Assembly (NCBI GenBank): GCA_029891385.1
Contig: CM057228.1
Coordinates: forward strand, 56,613,783-56,677,782
Direction: 5' to 3'
DNA length: 64,000 nucleotides
DNA from: Erythroxylum novogranatense
Taxonomy: Eukaryota; Streptophyta; Magnoliopsida; Malpighiales; Erythroxylaceae
Shown here: positions 11,019 through 22,500 of the stretch, in pieces
How positions within the stretch are numbered: position 1 is the stretch's first letter
How the letters are laid out: each line of letters starts with the position of its first letter
Program-made: the position numbers and the translations under genes
The notes under the pieces: model-generated
What the model was told of the DNA's origin: nothing
Database searches by the model: none
Seen by the model: the letters and a program-made list of their open reading frames with translations, nothing else

Positions 11019-11047
11019 ACGTCCGCGGACGGCAACCAAACGGAGCC
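11019..11047 (-). repeat. Right terminal inverted repeat of the Harbinger derivative
   Basis: On the minus strand it reads GGCTCCGTTTGGTTGCC followed by a short palindrome, GTCCGCGGAC. The flanking TAA at 11048-11050 fits the family's 3-base target. Confidence 0.6.
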
Positions 11048-11059
11048 TAATAGTCTGAT

Positions 11060-11200
11060 TGGTTACCTGTAAAGATAGGACGAGATGAAACAGGATAGGA
11101 TAGGACAGAATAAGAATTGAAGACAGGGAGATGTTTGATTGTAGTGGACAGAACAAAGATAATAGTCCGCATCTGAGTACAAAAATATTCAAAAAAAAAA
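11060..11200 (+). mobile_element. Fragment of the (TTA)n-element terminus
   Basis: Contains ATTGAAGACAGGGAGATG followed by TTTGATTG, close to 5353-5378 (AAAGACAGGGAGATATTTGG) and to the right end of 27503-29024 read backwards. It ends in an A-rich run and seems to be a truncated copy. Confidence 0.4.
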
Positions 11201-11585
11201 AAAAAAGAAACTAAATAACAGCATCACGCCAGGGGTTAGAGTACTCTACTCAGGTAAAATCTACGTATGGTTCTACAATTTATCTTGTGTAAGAATTTGG
11301 ACCTTCCAAATAACATCATTGGACCAGGAGGCCCACTAAGTAGCTTCTTTTGTAAATAGATCTATTTTTTAGGCCTAACCCACTTTAAAATAATAAACGA
11401 GATGCTCATGGTGTCGAATCGAAACTCTAATGCTGGCAGGACTGGTGAAAATACCACCCGAACCCCTTGTATCAAATAATCAAAGAAGCAAAACCCAGAT
11501 TTTGTGATTCAGCAGTTTGAGACGCCCTAGGATAATCATTGTAGCTAAAACGAGTGCGAGAAAACAGAGAAGCTCTGAAATCTGA
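11201..11585 (+). other. Spacer and probable 5' region of the next gene
   Basis: No repeat or coding motif recognised. The last 80 bases would be the 5' untranslated region of the small gene that starts at 11586; I see no convincing TATA box. Confidence 0.35.
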
Positions 11586-13005
11586 ATGAAGCGCAAGAAT
11601 TTTGAAGACGTTTCCCATGATTATTTTTCCTGTTGTCCTTCCACGAAATCCAGGAGGCTGGTAAGTTCGTTCTTGATTTCTTCGTCAGCCACGTTCGGTT
11701 TTCCTTTGATTTGGGTGAGCCTAAATGTTGGATGCCAATGGGTATTTTATTTATCTGATTCCGCTTGTGATTGTAACAATGGTATTAGGATTGCGAGACA
11801 ATGCTATTTATGGAAGAGGATCCGAGAGCTGGAGTCCCCGAGTTAGAATCAGTTCAAAAAGAGATGCTGTTAAATCAAAGGAGTGGTGGTGTTTCAGAGA
11901 CTGATGGAACGTGTTTGGTGGATAAGTGGGAGGAAAGAGCTATTGTGCTCTACCAGCATCTTCATACACCCTATGCCAAGTTTCCCACTTCGCCTGGATT
12001 TCCGATTGTCCTAGATTCTGCTTTCATTCCAGGGCTCAAAGGTATCCTGTTCAAATTTAATTTGCAGTTTTTTCTGGTGCATGTATCGATCTTTGTCATT
12101 CGTCGAGTATTTATCCTAGTTATGAGATTTCAATAGGTAGCAAGTTTCATTGAGCTTGTTAGTCCTTGTAACGCAAATTTTCTGATTTTAATTTGTTAAT
12201 TTGATTATCAGTAAGCATTGCCTATGGTATTTTGTTTCTTGTTTTCATGACATGAGGCATACAATGTAGTAGTTGCGGGAGTTCTTGTGTTTGCTACTTG
12301 GAAGAAATAGAGTTTTGGTACTTCTATACTTGTCTCTGGAAAATATGAGAGGCAAGTGAATGATGTCACATGTGCTTAGTTTCTTGGATTTTGTGGTTCA
12401 GGGTAATAGTTCTTATTTCCCCAGACTTCTGATTCAAGAATATGGTACTTAGGAGAAACACTTTGTCTTCTTAGGCCTTTTGATATTAAGAATGTCAGAA
12501 AATCTAAGATATGAGTTGGATAAGGACAACATATCTTTGGTCGCTTTATTGCATTTGACATTGTTTTCATTTTTCTTGTCATTTTGAAATGTTGGTGCTG
12601 TTTGGTTGATGCTCATTGAGTTTTCATTACCTTGCGATTATCAATGTTGCAGAACGTTTATGCTGGCAAGCGAATTTACAGATGGAAAATTTGATGGGGA
12701 ATGGAGTTTCCACTAGCCAAACAACAGAACCAAATAATTGCCTGGCAGTTGTTCCCTGGGCTGCGTCTCAGCTATCTATGAGCACTTCAGCTGGACAGCC
12801 TTTGGAATTGTCAGAGCCAGAGAAAGCAGAAGATACAGAAGTTGAAATGATGGACATGGATGATTATAGAAACTGTGAGAGTCCATGCAAAGCTTTCAGT
12901 TTCAGAAGAGTAGAAGGGACTGAAGGGTTGCATCAGCTGCAACATTGTTTGGCGCCACAATTCCCTCGAAAGTCGAACAACAAATCTCCTTCAATTACCT
13001 GGTAG
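11586..13005 (+). CDS. Plant protein of unknown function, 223 residues, three exons
   Basis: Exons 11586-11660, 11798-12041 and 12653-13005 join in one frame; donors are GTAAGT and GTATCC, acceptors GCGAG and TTGCAG. The protein starts MKRKNFEDVSHDYF, with a basic KSRRL patch soon after. The middle exon encodes KWEERAIVLYQHLHTPYAKF and then PTSPGFPIVLDSAFIPGLK, a well-formed conserved-looking block. The last exon has an acidic EAEDTEVEMMDMDD-like run around residues 165-180 and ends SPSITW. I do not recognise the family. Basic and acidic short segments without membrane spans or a signal peptide suggest a small nuclear or cytosolic protein, but this is inference. A further exon is possible because the TGG-TAG end overlaps a GGTAGC donor-like site. 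Confidence 0.6.
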
Positions 13006-13379
13006 CAAAGCGTGGCATATTAGTTGAACTGTACAGTGCAAAACGGTTATTTTAAGATATGCAATTTAGCAAGGCCATTTTTTAAATTTCAGGCCCGGAC
13101 AAAGTGAAAAGAAAAGCCTTAATGATTCGGCAATATACAAATATGTAAATTTTAAAAATATATTTTTATTATTAAAATTTAATATCAATAGTCAAGACAT
13201 AAGATCACGTGCTCAATAAAATAATAGATGATCATACAGTTAATAATAGTTTGCAAATTTTAGCAATCACTAAAGTGAAAGGCATTATCATCAGTGATCA
13301 ATCCTACCCATAGTGTATTTATACAAGGTAGATCTATAAGGGGATAACATACTATTTATGCAAGAGATCTTAAATATGG
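13006..13379. other. AT-rich 3' flank of the small gene
   Basis: Would hold the 3' untranslated region and polyadenylation site. Nothing else recognised. Confidence 0.4.
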
Positions 13380-15240
13380 TAAACAAATTAAAAGTTGGTG
13401 GTGGAAGACATTTCTTCAAGGCATTAAACTCAAGTTAATTGGTAGTTCATCTAAATTTGCCTGGAAGCCCTTGAATTTCGAATGTTGTTCATTGCTTGGA
13501 TTTTGATGTGTTTAGAAATTGCTTCAATCAGTATACTGGCTAATGGGATTTCGACTAAGCAATTAAATTGTGCCAGAGGCATTAGACAAGGAGATTCTCT
13601 TTTCCCTTATCTATTCATTTAATTATAAAAGGCCTCTCTTGACTCATCAACAAGGTTATTAATACCAATGATAAATTTCATTATCATGATAAATGTAGAA
13701 GTTCCAAGCTTACTCATTTGATGTTTACGGATGATTTGATATTGCCTTCCGGATCATAACCACAATCTATGGGAATGCTAAAGGACCTTCTTACGTAGTT
13801 CTCTAAACGGTCAGGTTTAAAAGTGAATGTCAATAAAAATAGTTTATATTGTACTAAATATGTGAGGAACTCTATGGAACTATCCACTGTTACAAAATTA
13901 CGGCTCCATATTTAGGAGTTTCCATTTCATAGGCCAAGCTAAAGCATTCTGATTGTATTCTACTTATGGAAAGGATCAAAGCTCGAATAAATGCCTGGCA
14001 GAATTGATTTCTGTCTCTTATAGCTAGGGTTACTATGATAATTTATGTTCTTGAAAATCTATATGTTTATTGGATATCCCTTATCATTCTACCCTAGAAA
14101 GTAACCAAGGAGATAGATGACATCTTGAAAGTATTTTTATGGACTAGGAATTTAGAGAACTCCAAAAAAGCTAAAGTCAAATAGAGTGAGGTGACTATTT
14201 CTAAACAGCAAGGAGGCTTCGGGATCATCCCTATATCTCTGGTACAACAATTGCTTCTATGTAAACGAATTTGGAGACTCTTTGAAAATAAAATTGCAAT
14301 ATGGGTGAAATGAATACATGAAACCTATCTTACAACTGAATGCTTTTGGCAATTGTCTCTTAAGGAATTCTCTTAGTTCTTTCATCAGATGTTGAAAAGG
14401 AGATAGGTGGTGTTTCCTTTGATTAAGCATGTTTTAGGAAACGGACAGAATATTTAGGTTTAGGTCGATAACTGGACAGAATTTATTCTTTTAATACAAA
14501 GATTTGAATTATCTCGACTTACAAACACTCTCACTTAACTTCAGAGCATCATCTTTGATGAATTATGAGCAATGGGTAGGAAACTTAGAGGATTCAATTT
14601 ACTAGTGGTTTATCTACCCCAAGTCCTTTATGCACACAGGAATGATGTAGTTACTTAGTTACCAGATGCTTTAAGTACCATTACTAACAAGTCTTGCTAC
14701 AACGCTTTACAGGGAGGAGGCAAGAATGTTCCTCAGTACAATCTTCTATAGAAATGTTCTCCCAATCACAAAGCATCCACTTGCACATGGTTGTTGATAA
14801 AGAATAGGATTCGTACCAAAGATAGATGATTAAGAACTTACAACCCTATATATGTGATTTGTAAAGAGAATGAAGTAGATCAAAATTACTTATTCTTTGA
14901 ATGCAGCTACAGTTTGAAGTAGAATTTTACACATGCTTTTGGGTTAATTGCATTAATTATGATTGGATATCAGCTCTTAACTGGATCATATATATATATA
15001 TATAGATGCAAGATACCCCTTTGTATAAAATAACCTTCACAACTATTATTTACTCTCTATGGGAAGAACGTAACAGGAGGATATATATATACAGGCAAGA
15101 GTAAGTTAATAAGTATAAACTTAGTTGATGACACTATCAATTGGATCATAGTCATCCTTATATCTAAATCTGATGAGCAACATTATCTATAGGGATGAAG
15201 ACCAATTAGAATTTGCAACCTTTATTGATAAATTTCATCA
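13380..15240 (+). pseudogene. Dead LINE (non-LTR retrotransposon), reverse transcriptase and C-terminal part
   Basis: Broken reading frames match plant L1-type ORF2. At 13574-13618 the frame reads RGIRQGDSLFPYLFI, the reverse transcriptase motif before the active site. At about 13720-13740 MFTDDL stands in for the family's FADDL catalytic box. Further on come degraded thumb and linker regions (about 13800-14300) and, at about 14750-14930, a zinc-binding zf-RVT-like segment. Many stops and shifts interrupt it. The 5' half (endonuclease) is missing, as is usual for truncated LINE insertions. Confidence 0.8.
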
Positions 15241-16537
15241 GCTTATTTAATTTAGTTTGCTGTTTGAATTTGTACTTCTTTTATTGTGAACTCATTATAA
15301 TGTCTTGATAATTTTGCTATAGTTAGTTCAATCCTTACTTAACTTTCAAAAATATCACAAAATAAATTTACTAGTAACAATATTTTCAGTCATCTTCAAA
15401 ACAATAAGTTAGGACCTTACTTGGTCCAAATATATTTGCTATTTGCGTGAATTTTAAATATTTTAGACCAAATTATTTTCGAAAGGTTAACCAATAAATT
15501 TTAGTTTTATTCTTTTGCCCTTATTATTATTTTATATAATACCAATACGACAATTAATATTTGCATTCTATTACCAAAAGAAATTGCCATGACCGATTCT
15601 TTTACGACCCTGGGTGAATTTCTAAGCCATCCTTTTATAGTTTTCTAATTCCAAGTGCTTTCTCACACATAAGACTTCAAACGAGAGAAATTAAAAGATA
15701 ATAATGTAAAAGTAAGGTACGTTAAACCACGTACCTTAACCGTGATATATATTTTATTTAAATATATTCGAAAAGTACTGCAATCATCATAGAAAGATAA
15801 ATTGTATTAAAGTAACTCAGAAAGAACAGTGACAATTGTCACGAGTTAGTATGCTGATTGACAAAATATGCCCCCGTCCTGAGAGAATCCTGGATGGGTA
15901 TAAGACAACCAATGCATGGGAAAGAAAAAGAGATGGATATGGTGGGGCAGTTAAAAAAGGCTGGCGTGGCGTAGGGGACAACCATTTGGTAACTAAACGG
16001 ATGATAGTGACGTGAATTTATGATCCTAATACGATTCTAGGTTCATTTCAACTCATCCGCCTTAAAAGATAACGTAATTTTTAAAAAAAGATATTTTAAG
16101 AAGATCTTAATTATAAAAAAATATTTTTAAATTATTTATATTTAAATTAATTCTCGTGAAAACTAAATAGGTTTTTTACAGAAAATAAAATTCTAATATC
16201 AAATTTAAACAACTACATATATAAAAAAATTGAATTCACGGTCGATACTTTAAATCATTGTCTATCTATATAATATTAAAACAGTAGTTTATAAAATTAC
16301 GGAATATTTCCAATCTAATCTACTCCAATCCGATCCGATAGGAAAGAACATTTAGTACACACACAAGTCGCCAAAAGTAAAACAGTGGTCGTCGTTATCT
16401 ATTAACGGTTAAGGGCGTAAAAGTAAAAACACCCAATACTCAATCGATGTCAAGACTACCATTTTATTTTTTAATCTAGTCCCTCTCTTTGATAGAAACA
16501 AATCATCTGATCTGCGTTTCAACTTACGTCTGTGGGA
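15241..16537 (+). promoter_or_regulatory. Upstream region and probable promoter of the L-arabinokinase gene
   Basis: AT-rich, no coding or transposon motif recognised. By position it contains the promoter and the short 5' untranslated region just before ATG 16538. I could not single out a reliable TATA box. Confidence 0.35.
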
Positions 16538-19500
16538 ATGAGGATAGAGGAGGAGAGTGCAGCCGTATCGGCGTCAAGGAGGCACCTGGTGTTTGCTTAC
16601 TATGTCACTGGTCATGGTTTCGGTCACGCCACTCGCGTCGTCGAGGTGTTCTCCTTTTGACCGCTTCTTTTCCTTATTCTTTTCTACTTGTTTTCTTAAC
16701 TGTTCAATTCAACATGTTGCTAATTTTTAATATTTGATATTGATTTAAGCTTAATTGATGCCATCTATAGGTTGCTAGGCACCTAATTCTTGCTGGCCAT
16801 GACGTTCACGTTGTTACTGGTGCACCTGACTTTGTTTTTACTTCGGCGATAGACTCTCCTCGGCTCTTCATTCGCAAGGTAGAGTCTCCTTTTCTTAGTT
16901 TGCTTCCACCTGAAATTGATCGTTTCTTGTTCTTGCATTCACTGCGAACTTGCTGATTTTTGGTATCAGAATGCGGTAGAATCAAAGATTTCAATAACTA
17001 TTACTTTCAGTGTGGCTTATAGGCGTGTAATGTACAAATGGATGATATATATATGTATGAACAACGCACACACACATATATATAGATAAGATATATAATT
17101 TAATTCTTGGGGTTCTCAATATTATGAACTAAATTATGTTTCAATGTTTAGGTATTATTGGATTGTGGAGCTGTTCAGGCGGATGCTTTAACTGTGGATC
17201 GTCTTGCATCATTGGAGAAGGTATTGAAGTATTTATCATTTCATGTGGTTAAAATGGTTTGGAGTTTTAAATATATTTCATCTCTCAATTTTAATTTGTA
17301 GCTGATTTTGGGTGATTTAACTACCTGTTTTTCAACCTTTGGATTAGTTGTTTTTACTGTTTTTCATGTTTGGAAATTAGTATTTGGAGACAGCTGTAAA
17401 ACCTCGGGAGTCTATTTTGGCAACAGAAATTGAATGGCTTACCTCCATTAAAGCTGACTTAGTGGTACTTGTATTCTTTTTCAATAATTTGATTTTATTC
17501 TGAAATGTTGAATGACAGCAAAATAAGTTGGCAATATTCTTTTCGGTGTATGTATCACAGGTTTCAGATGTTGTTCCAGTAGCATGCCGAGCAGCAGCTG
17601 ATGCCAGCATTCGATCTGTGTGTGTTACCAACTTCAGGTGCTTTTATGAGTAGCATTTATTACACTTCATCTGCGGCTTCTGCTGTTAATTCTACTGTCT
17701 CTCTGCCCTCCCTGGTTTTTCCATTAACATTTTTCAATATCCTTCCATTTTAGAGTATATTTATGTTTGAACCAAATGAATATCAATGACCATATCATCT
17801 ATTTCATGCAGACATTGTGCATTTTTGACATGTCCAAGTGAATTTCTTAGGCTACTAGTTGAACTGGACTATCGACTAACTCCATGCAAAAGCATTCTCT
17901 ATTTTTTTTCTCTTTTTATTGTTTCTATGCTTTTTTTTTAATTTTCAATGGAAGGACTATATCAGACAATTAGCCCATCCCTGAGCTTTGAAATTTGCTT
18001 ACAATGTTCATGCTTATTTGTTCTTCCTTCTTGATTTTGTTTCAATGGTTAATTTAAAAGATATTAATGAAATTTTCTTTGTTGTCCAGTTGGGACTTTA
18101 TTTATGCAGAATATGTGATGGCTGCTGGTAACCATCACCGTTCAACTGTGTGGCAGGTGTCCTATAACTTCAATATCTGTAATCATATCGTCGTTTTCAT
18201 CATCTTCTTATTGGTGACTCTAGATCATGATGTTTTTAGTTTCTATTCAAACTTTGCTACATTATCTTATTATGCTTAGGTTAATGCTAAAACTAAAGCT
18301 CCTACTAAATGATAAGTTTTATATATCTAAAATCTTTGATTGATCTGTTGTTCTTAATCTACATTATTTTGGAGTTTAAAATCTCTATTACTTGATGTAG
18401 TGAGTCTGCTGGTATCATACCGAAATTCTGAACACTGTTGAATACATGCAGATAGCAGAGGATTATTCTCATTGTGAGTTCCTTATCCGCCTTCCAGGTT
18501 ATTGTCCAAGTATGTTGGCTCTTACACAGCCTAAAACATTCCATTCCTTTTTCTTTTCTATATTATTTGTCAAATCATTTGTTTATTGGTCTTGAGAATT
18601 TATTTTAATTCTCTTTCCTCAGTGCCTGCTTTCCGGGATGTTATTGATGTGCCATTAGTGGTGAGAAGGCTGCATAAAGGCCGCAAGGAGGTTAGAAATT
18701 TAGAACACCGTTTAGTGCTTTGTAGATCATGTTGATCTTGATGAAGCTGTTTTGAAATGTCTCATTGAAGGTAAGGAAAGAATTGGGCATCAGTGAAGAT
18801 GTGAAGCTAGTTATCCTTAACTTTGGTGGGCAGGTAGGGATGCTAAATCTCATACTGGATCTAATATGTTGGTGCAAATTACATTGATTTTGCTTCTCTT
18901 AAACAGTGAAGTCTAGTAAAGTATATGATTTTTATACTCCAGTATGCTTTAGAATATGTTCCATACTGGTTAGGTGTATCCTACTCACCTTTATTTTCTT
19001 GTGTTGTAATTTTGAGCTTCTTTGTATGTCATGCAGCCATCAGGCTGGAAGTTGAGGGAAGAGTACTTGCCCCCTGGTTGGCTTTGCTTGGTAACCTTCA
19101 TAAATAGTCCGACATCTTGTTCCATTTAAATGTCCTTTGATAGTTAAAACTCAATAATCTTTGGCTTTACTTTCCAGGTTTGTGGTGCTTCCAACACACT
19201 GGAACTTCCCCTAAATTTCATCAAACTTCCAAAGGATGCTTATACACCTGATGTTATGGCAGCATCTGATTGTATGCTTGGTCTGTATTTAGATAATGTA
19301 TCTGCACAAAGTTTATTGTTGTGATCTATAATGGTTAACGGGCTTGTATGGATCCAGGAAAAATTGGATATGGCACTGTCAGTGAAGCACTGGCATTCAA
19401 GCTGCCATTTGTCTTTGTGAGAAGAGATTATTTCAATGAAGAACCCTTTCTGAGGAACATGCTTGAGGTATGATTGGTTATTCTTTAATTACCACAACCA

Positions 19501-22500
19501 TCATTATATTCTTCCTTTTTTGTATGCATCTTACTTCATATTCCTTGCCCCTTCCTTTATCTTCTGCCAAAATGTTGGCTTGTAATTGTTCTAATATAGT
19601 GCACTAACTACTAAGCTTTGAAGCAGTTCTATCAATGTGGTGTTGAGATGATTAGGCGAGATTTACTGACTGGTCATTGGAAACCTTACCTGGAGCGTGC
19701 AATTAGCTTGAAACCGTGCTATGAGGGAGGAATAAATGGCGGTGAGGTATTGTCCTCCTTCATACATAAAAGATGCTAAAATTTGTTTGCTTCTTAAACT
19801 TAAGATAGGTATTGTCCTCCATATATCAAAGATTTTAAATTTTGTTTGCTTCTTAAACTTAAGATAAGTGTTTATCCTAAGCATTTCTTAGGCTTGAAAC
19901 TGTTTAATAACCACTATTATGTTGTTAAAGAATGTGCTTTCTCCATCTGAAATAAAATGTTTTAATCAAATCCCTGATTGCTGTTATATGCAGAATCTTC
20001 TTTAAAGAAATTTGTTTCTGTATATCATGCAGTCTCCCATTATTAGTTATGTCAAGTTCCTACCACTTCTACTGTTGACATAGATACAATGCTGGAATTA
20101 TAGGTGGCAGCTCACATCTTGCAGGAGACAGCAATGGGAAAGAACTATGCTTCAGATAAGGTAACTAATTAAATCAGCAGTTCATGCACTATTAAGCTTA
20201 GGCTTTGAGTGCTGTTGAGGTCAAAGATCAGCTTAATGTTTTTGGAATCTATTAATTAAAAGCAAGGGTAAATACCTTATAAAAAGACTAGGTAAAACTT
20301 AATGATAATTATCTAGGAAAGAATAATGCTTAAACAAAATTTTGTAAATAGAGTTAATATTTTGTTCTCCTATTTTGATGCCTTGTTCTCTTATGAAACT
20401 CTGCTGGGTTGGGGGAATTTGTCATTCTGTTTCACAGTTATGTTTAAACAAGACCTGCCCCTTTGTTACATGATGTTTTGTTTCCACTTTCATCTCTCCT
20501 TTTGAGTTCCATATTCAGTTTTCACCTTTCTGTCCTCGGTGCTGAGATTCGAAGAATTTTTACTCATGGTCAAGATTTTTATACCATATGGTTCTTAAGT
20601 TGTAAATGTTGATATTCTTGTGTGCAGCCAATCTTTATAAAAACAAGTACCAAAGACTACATTTAAGGACTATTGGGAAATATGAATAAGTAGTTAAAGA
20701 ATGACTTGTTGCCTGTGGAGCTCGTAGATGTTTGCTCCAGCTTATTTTGAAATTTTAATTGTATTTTGCATAATCACTAATGTAGTTTAGTGGAGCAAGA
20801 AGATTAAGAGATGCTATAATTCTTGGGTATCAACTGCAAAGGGTACCTGGGCGAGATATCAGCATTCCTGAATGGTATGCAAATGCTGAAAATGAGCTTA
20901 GCAAATCCACAGGTTCACCTTCTTTCCATAGGAGTGAGAATGTATCTGTTCTTAGCTCGTAAGTTTCATCCTTCTTTGTAACCCATAAGGAGCTCTTGAT
21001 TTTCATGTATACTGACAAACTCTTGCAAATTTTTCCTTAGATGGACTGAAGATTTTGAGATTATTCATGGAGATTTTCAAGGTCTTTCAGATACAATGAG
21101 TTTCTTAAAGAGCCTGGCAGATCTTGATACCATTTATGATTCTGAGAAGAGCACTGAGAAGCGCCAGATGCGGGAGCGCAAAGCAGCTGCAGCACTCTTC
21201 AATTGGGAGGTTATTTCACTATAAATGTATTTCATCAGATCCATGATGTGATATGGTTTTGGGAAGGTTACAATTTTGAGGATGCCGTACTTGTATTGGT
21301 GACTTGTTGGGAATCGAGAGTCTTTACTATATCCAAATACATCCCAATAAAAGTGGAATTGATCTATGGTTGAGTCTGTAACAAATAAATAGGAATTTTT
21401 AGTTATATTGGAGATAGTCACATATAATGACAAATCACGGCCAAGTTTTTATTTGTTATTTGGGTTTCTAACTCAAATGGAAGGACACTCAGATGAAATA
21501 GGCCTGCTAATTTGCCCAATGTCCCTCTTTCTGATTTGGTAGATCTTTTCTTGTCCGCTTCAAAATGTTATGTTTCTTATCAGTAGATACTATTCTTTAT
21601 AAGATGCTCTAAGATAACTGAGATCGGTTCAACCTAGTATTATTTGCTAAATATCGACCTCTTGGCTGTCACATTTTATTCAATTGGTATCTTTATTTGG
21701 TAGGTTTCTGTGCTTTCAACTTATGGAACAGTCTCATATGCGCTAGATCATTTTCACAGGAAGAGGTCTTTGTGACAAGAGCTCCTGGAAGGCTGGATGT
21801 GATGGGAGGGATTGCCGATTATTCTGGGAGTCTCGTCCTGCAGGTTAGGTTTTTACTGATAATAGTTTTGTCATGGCTGAAATTATTGTGATTGTTTTTA
21901 TCTATTTGCTGTTAGTTTTTCTTATTAATGCATGCCATTGTAACTGTATATCCTTGCTCGAACTTATGCGTGAGCAAGTCATGTGTCAACATTCAAGAAC
22001 TCTGCTGGTCTCTACTATGGACTGCTTATTTGTCTTCTTCTCCTGCATGTGTGTTGATGTGTTTGCCATGGGTGGCAGTGCGTTAGAGATTTAAGATGTA
22101 ATCTCAAATAGTTGATTTTCCATGACTTCCAAAGTCTTGGCTGCTGATGGTTCTTATGTTATGTTGATATTTGCTGGTCCATTCAATTTGTTGATTTTGC
22201 CATGATTTAGAACTTATTCTTATTGATCAAAATTTTCTAGCCATTGTACTGGTTAACAAGGGGTTTTCCTTTTTTTCTTTTTGCTTCAAAGATGCCCATA
22301 AGAGAAGCTTGCCATGTTGCTGTGCAAAGGAATCATCCAAGCAAGCATAGACTTTGGAAGCATGCCCAGGCCCGTCAAAATGCAAAAGGTCAAGGCCCTA
22401 CTCCGGTTCTGCAAATTGTAAGTATATTTCACTATACCATTTAGTGACGTGGATCCTGTTTACAGATTAGTGTTGATGTACTTTGATTATTAGACATCAG

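Larger units (their letters stand above)
6515..11047 (-). mobile_element. PIF/Harbinger-type DNA transposon, internally deleted derivative
   Basis: The right end at 11047 reads on the minus strand as GGCTCCGTTTGGTTGCC, directly after TTA (TAA at 11048-11050 on the plus strand). That matches the termini and 3-base TTA/TAA target preference of PIF/Harbinger elements. Inside, on the minus strand, are a fused N-terminal and C-terminal remnant of a Harbinger transposase (about 8385-8770), an intact Myb/SANT-like ORF (7155-8122) and a viroplasmin-domain ORF (6515-6895). The 8800-10900 stretch looks like leader and intron sequence. The left terminus was not found, so the left limit given here is only the last coding stop. 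Confidence 0.6.

Noticed and set aside
16489..16737. Alternative 82-codon frame over ARA1 exon 1
   Set aside because: It does not start with ATG, runs into the intron and is in a different frame from the conserved GHGFGHATR motif.
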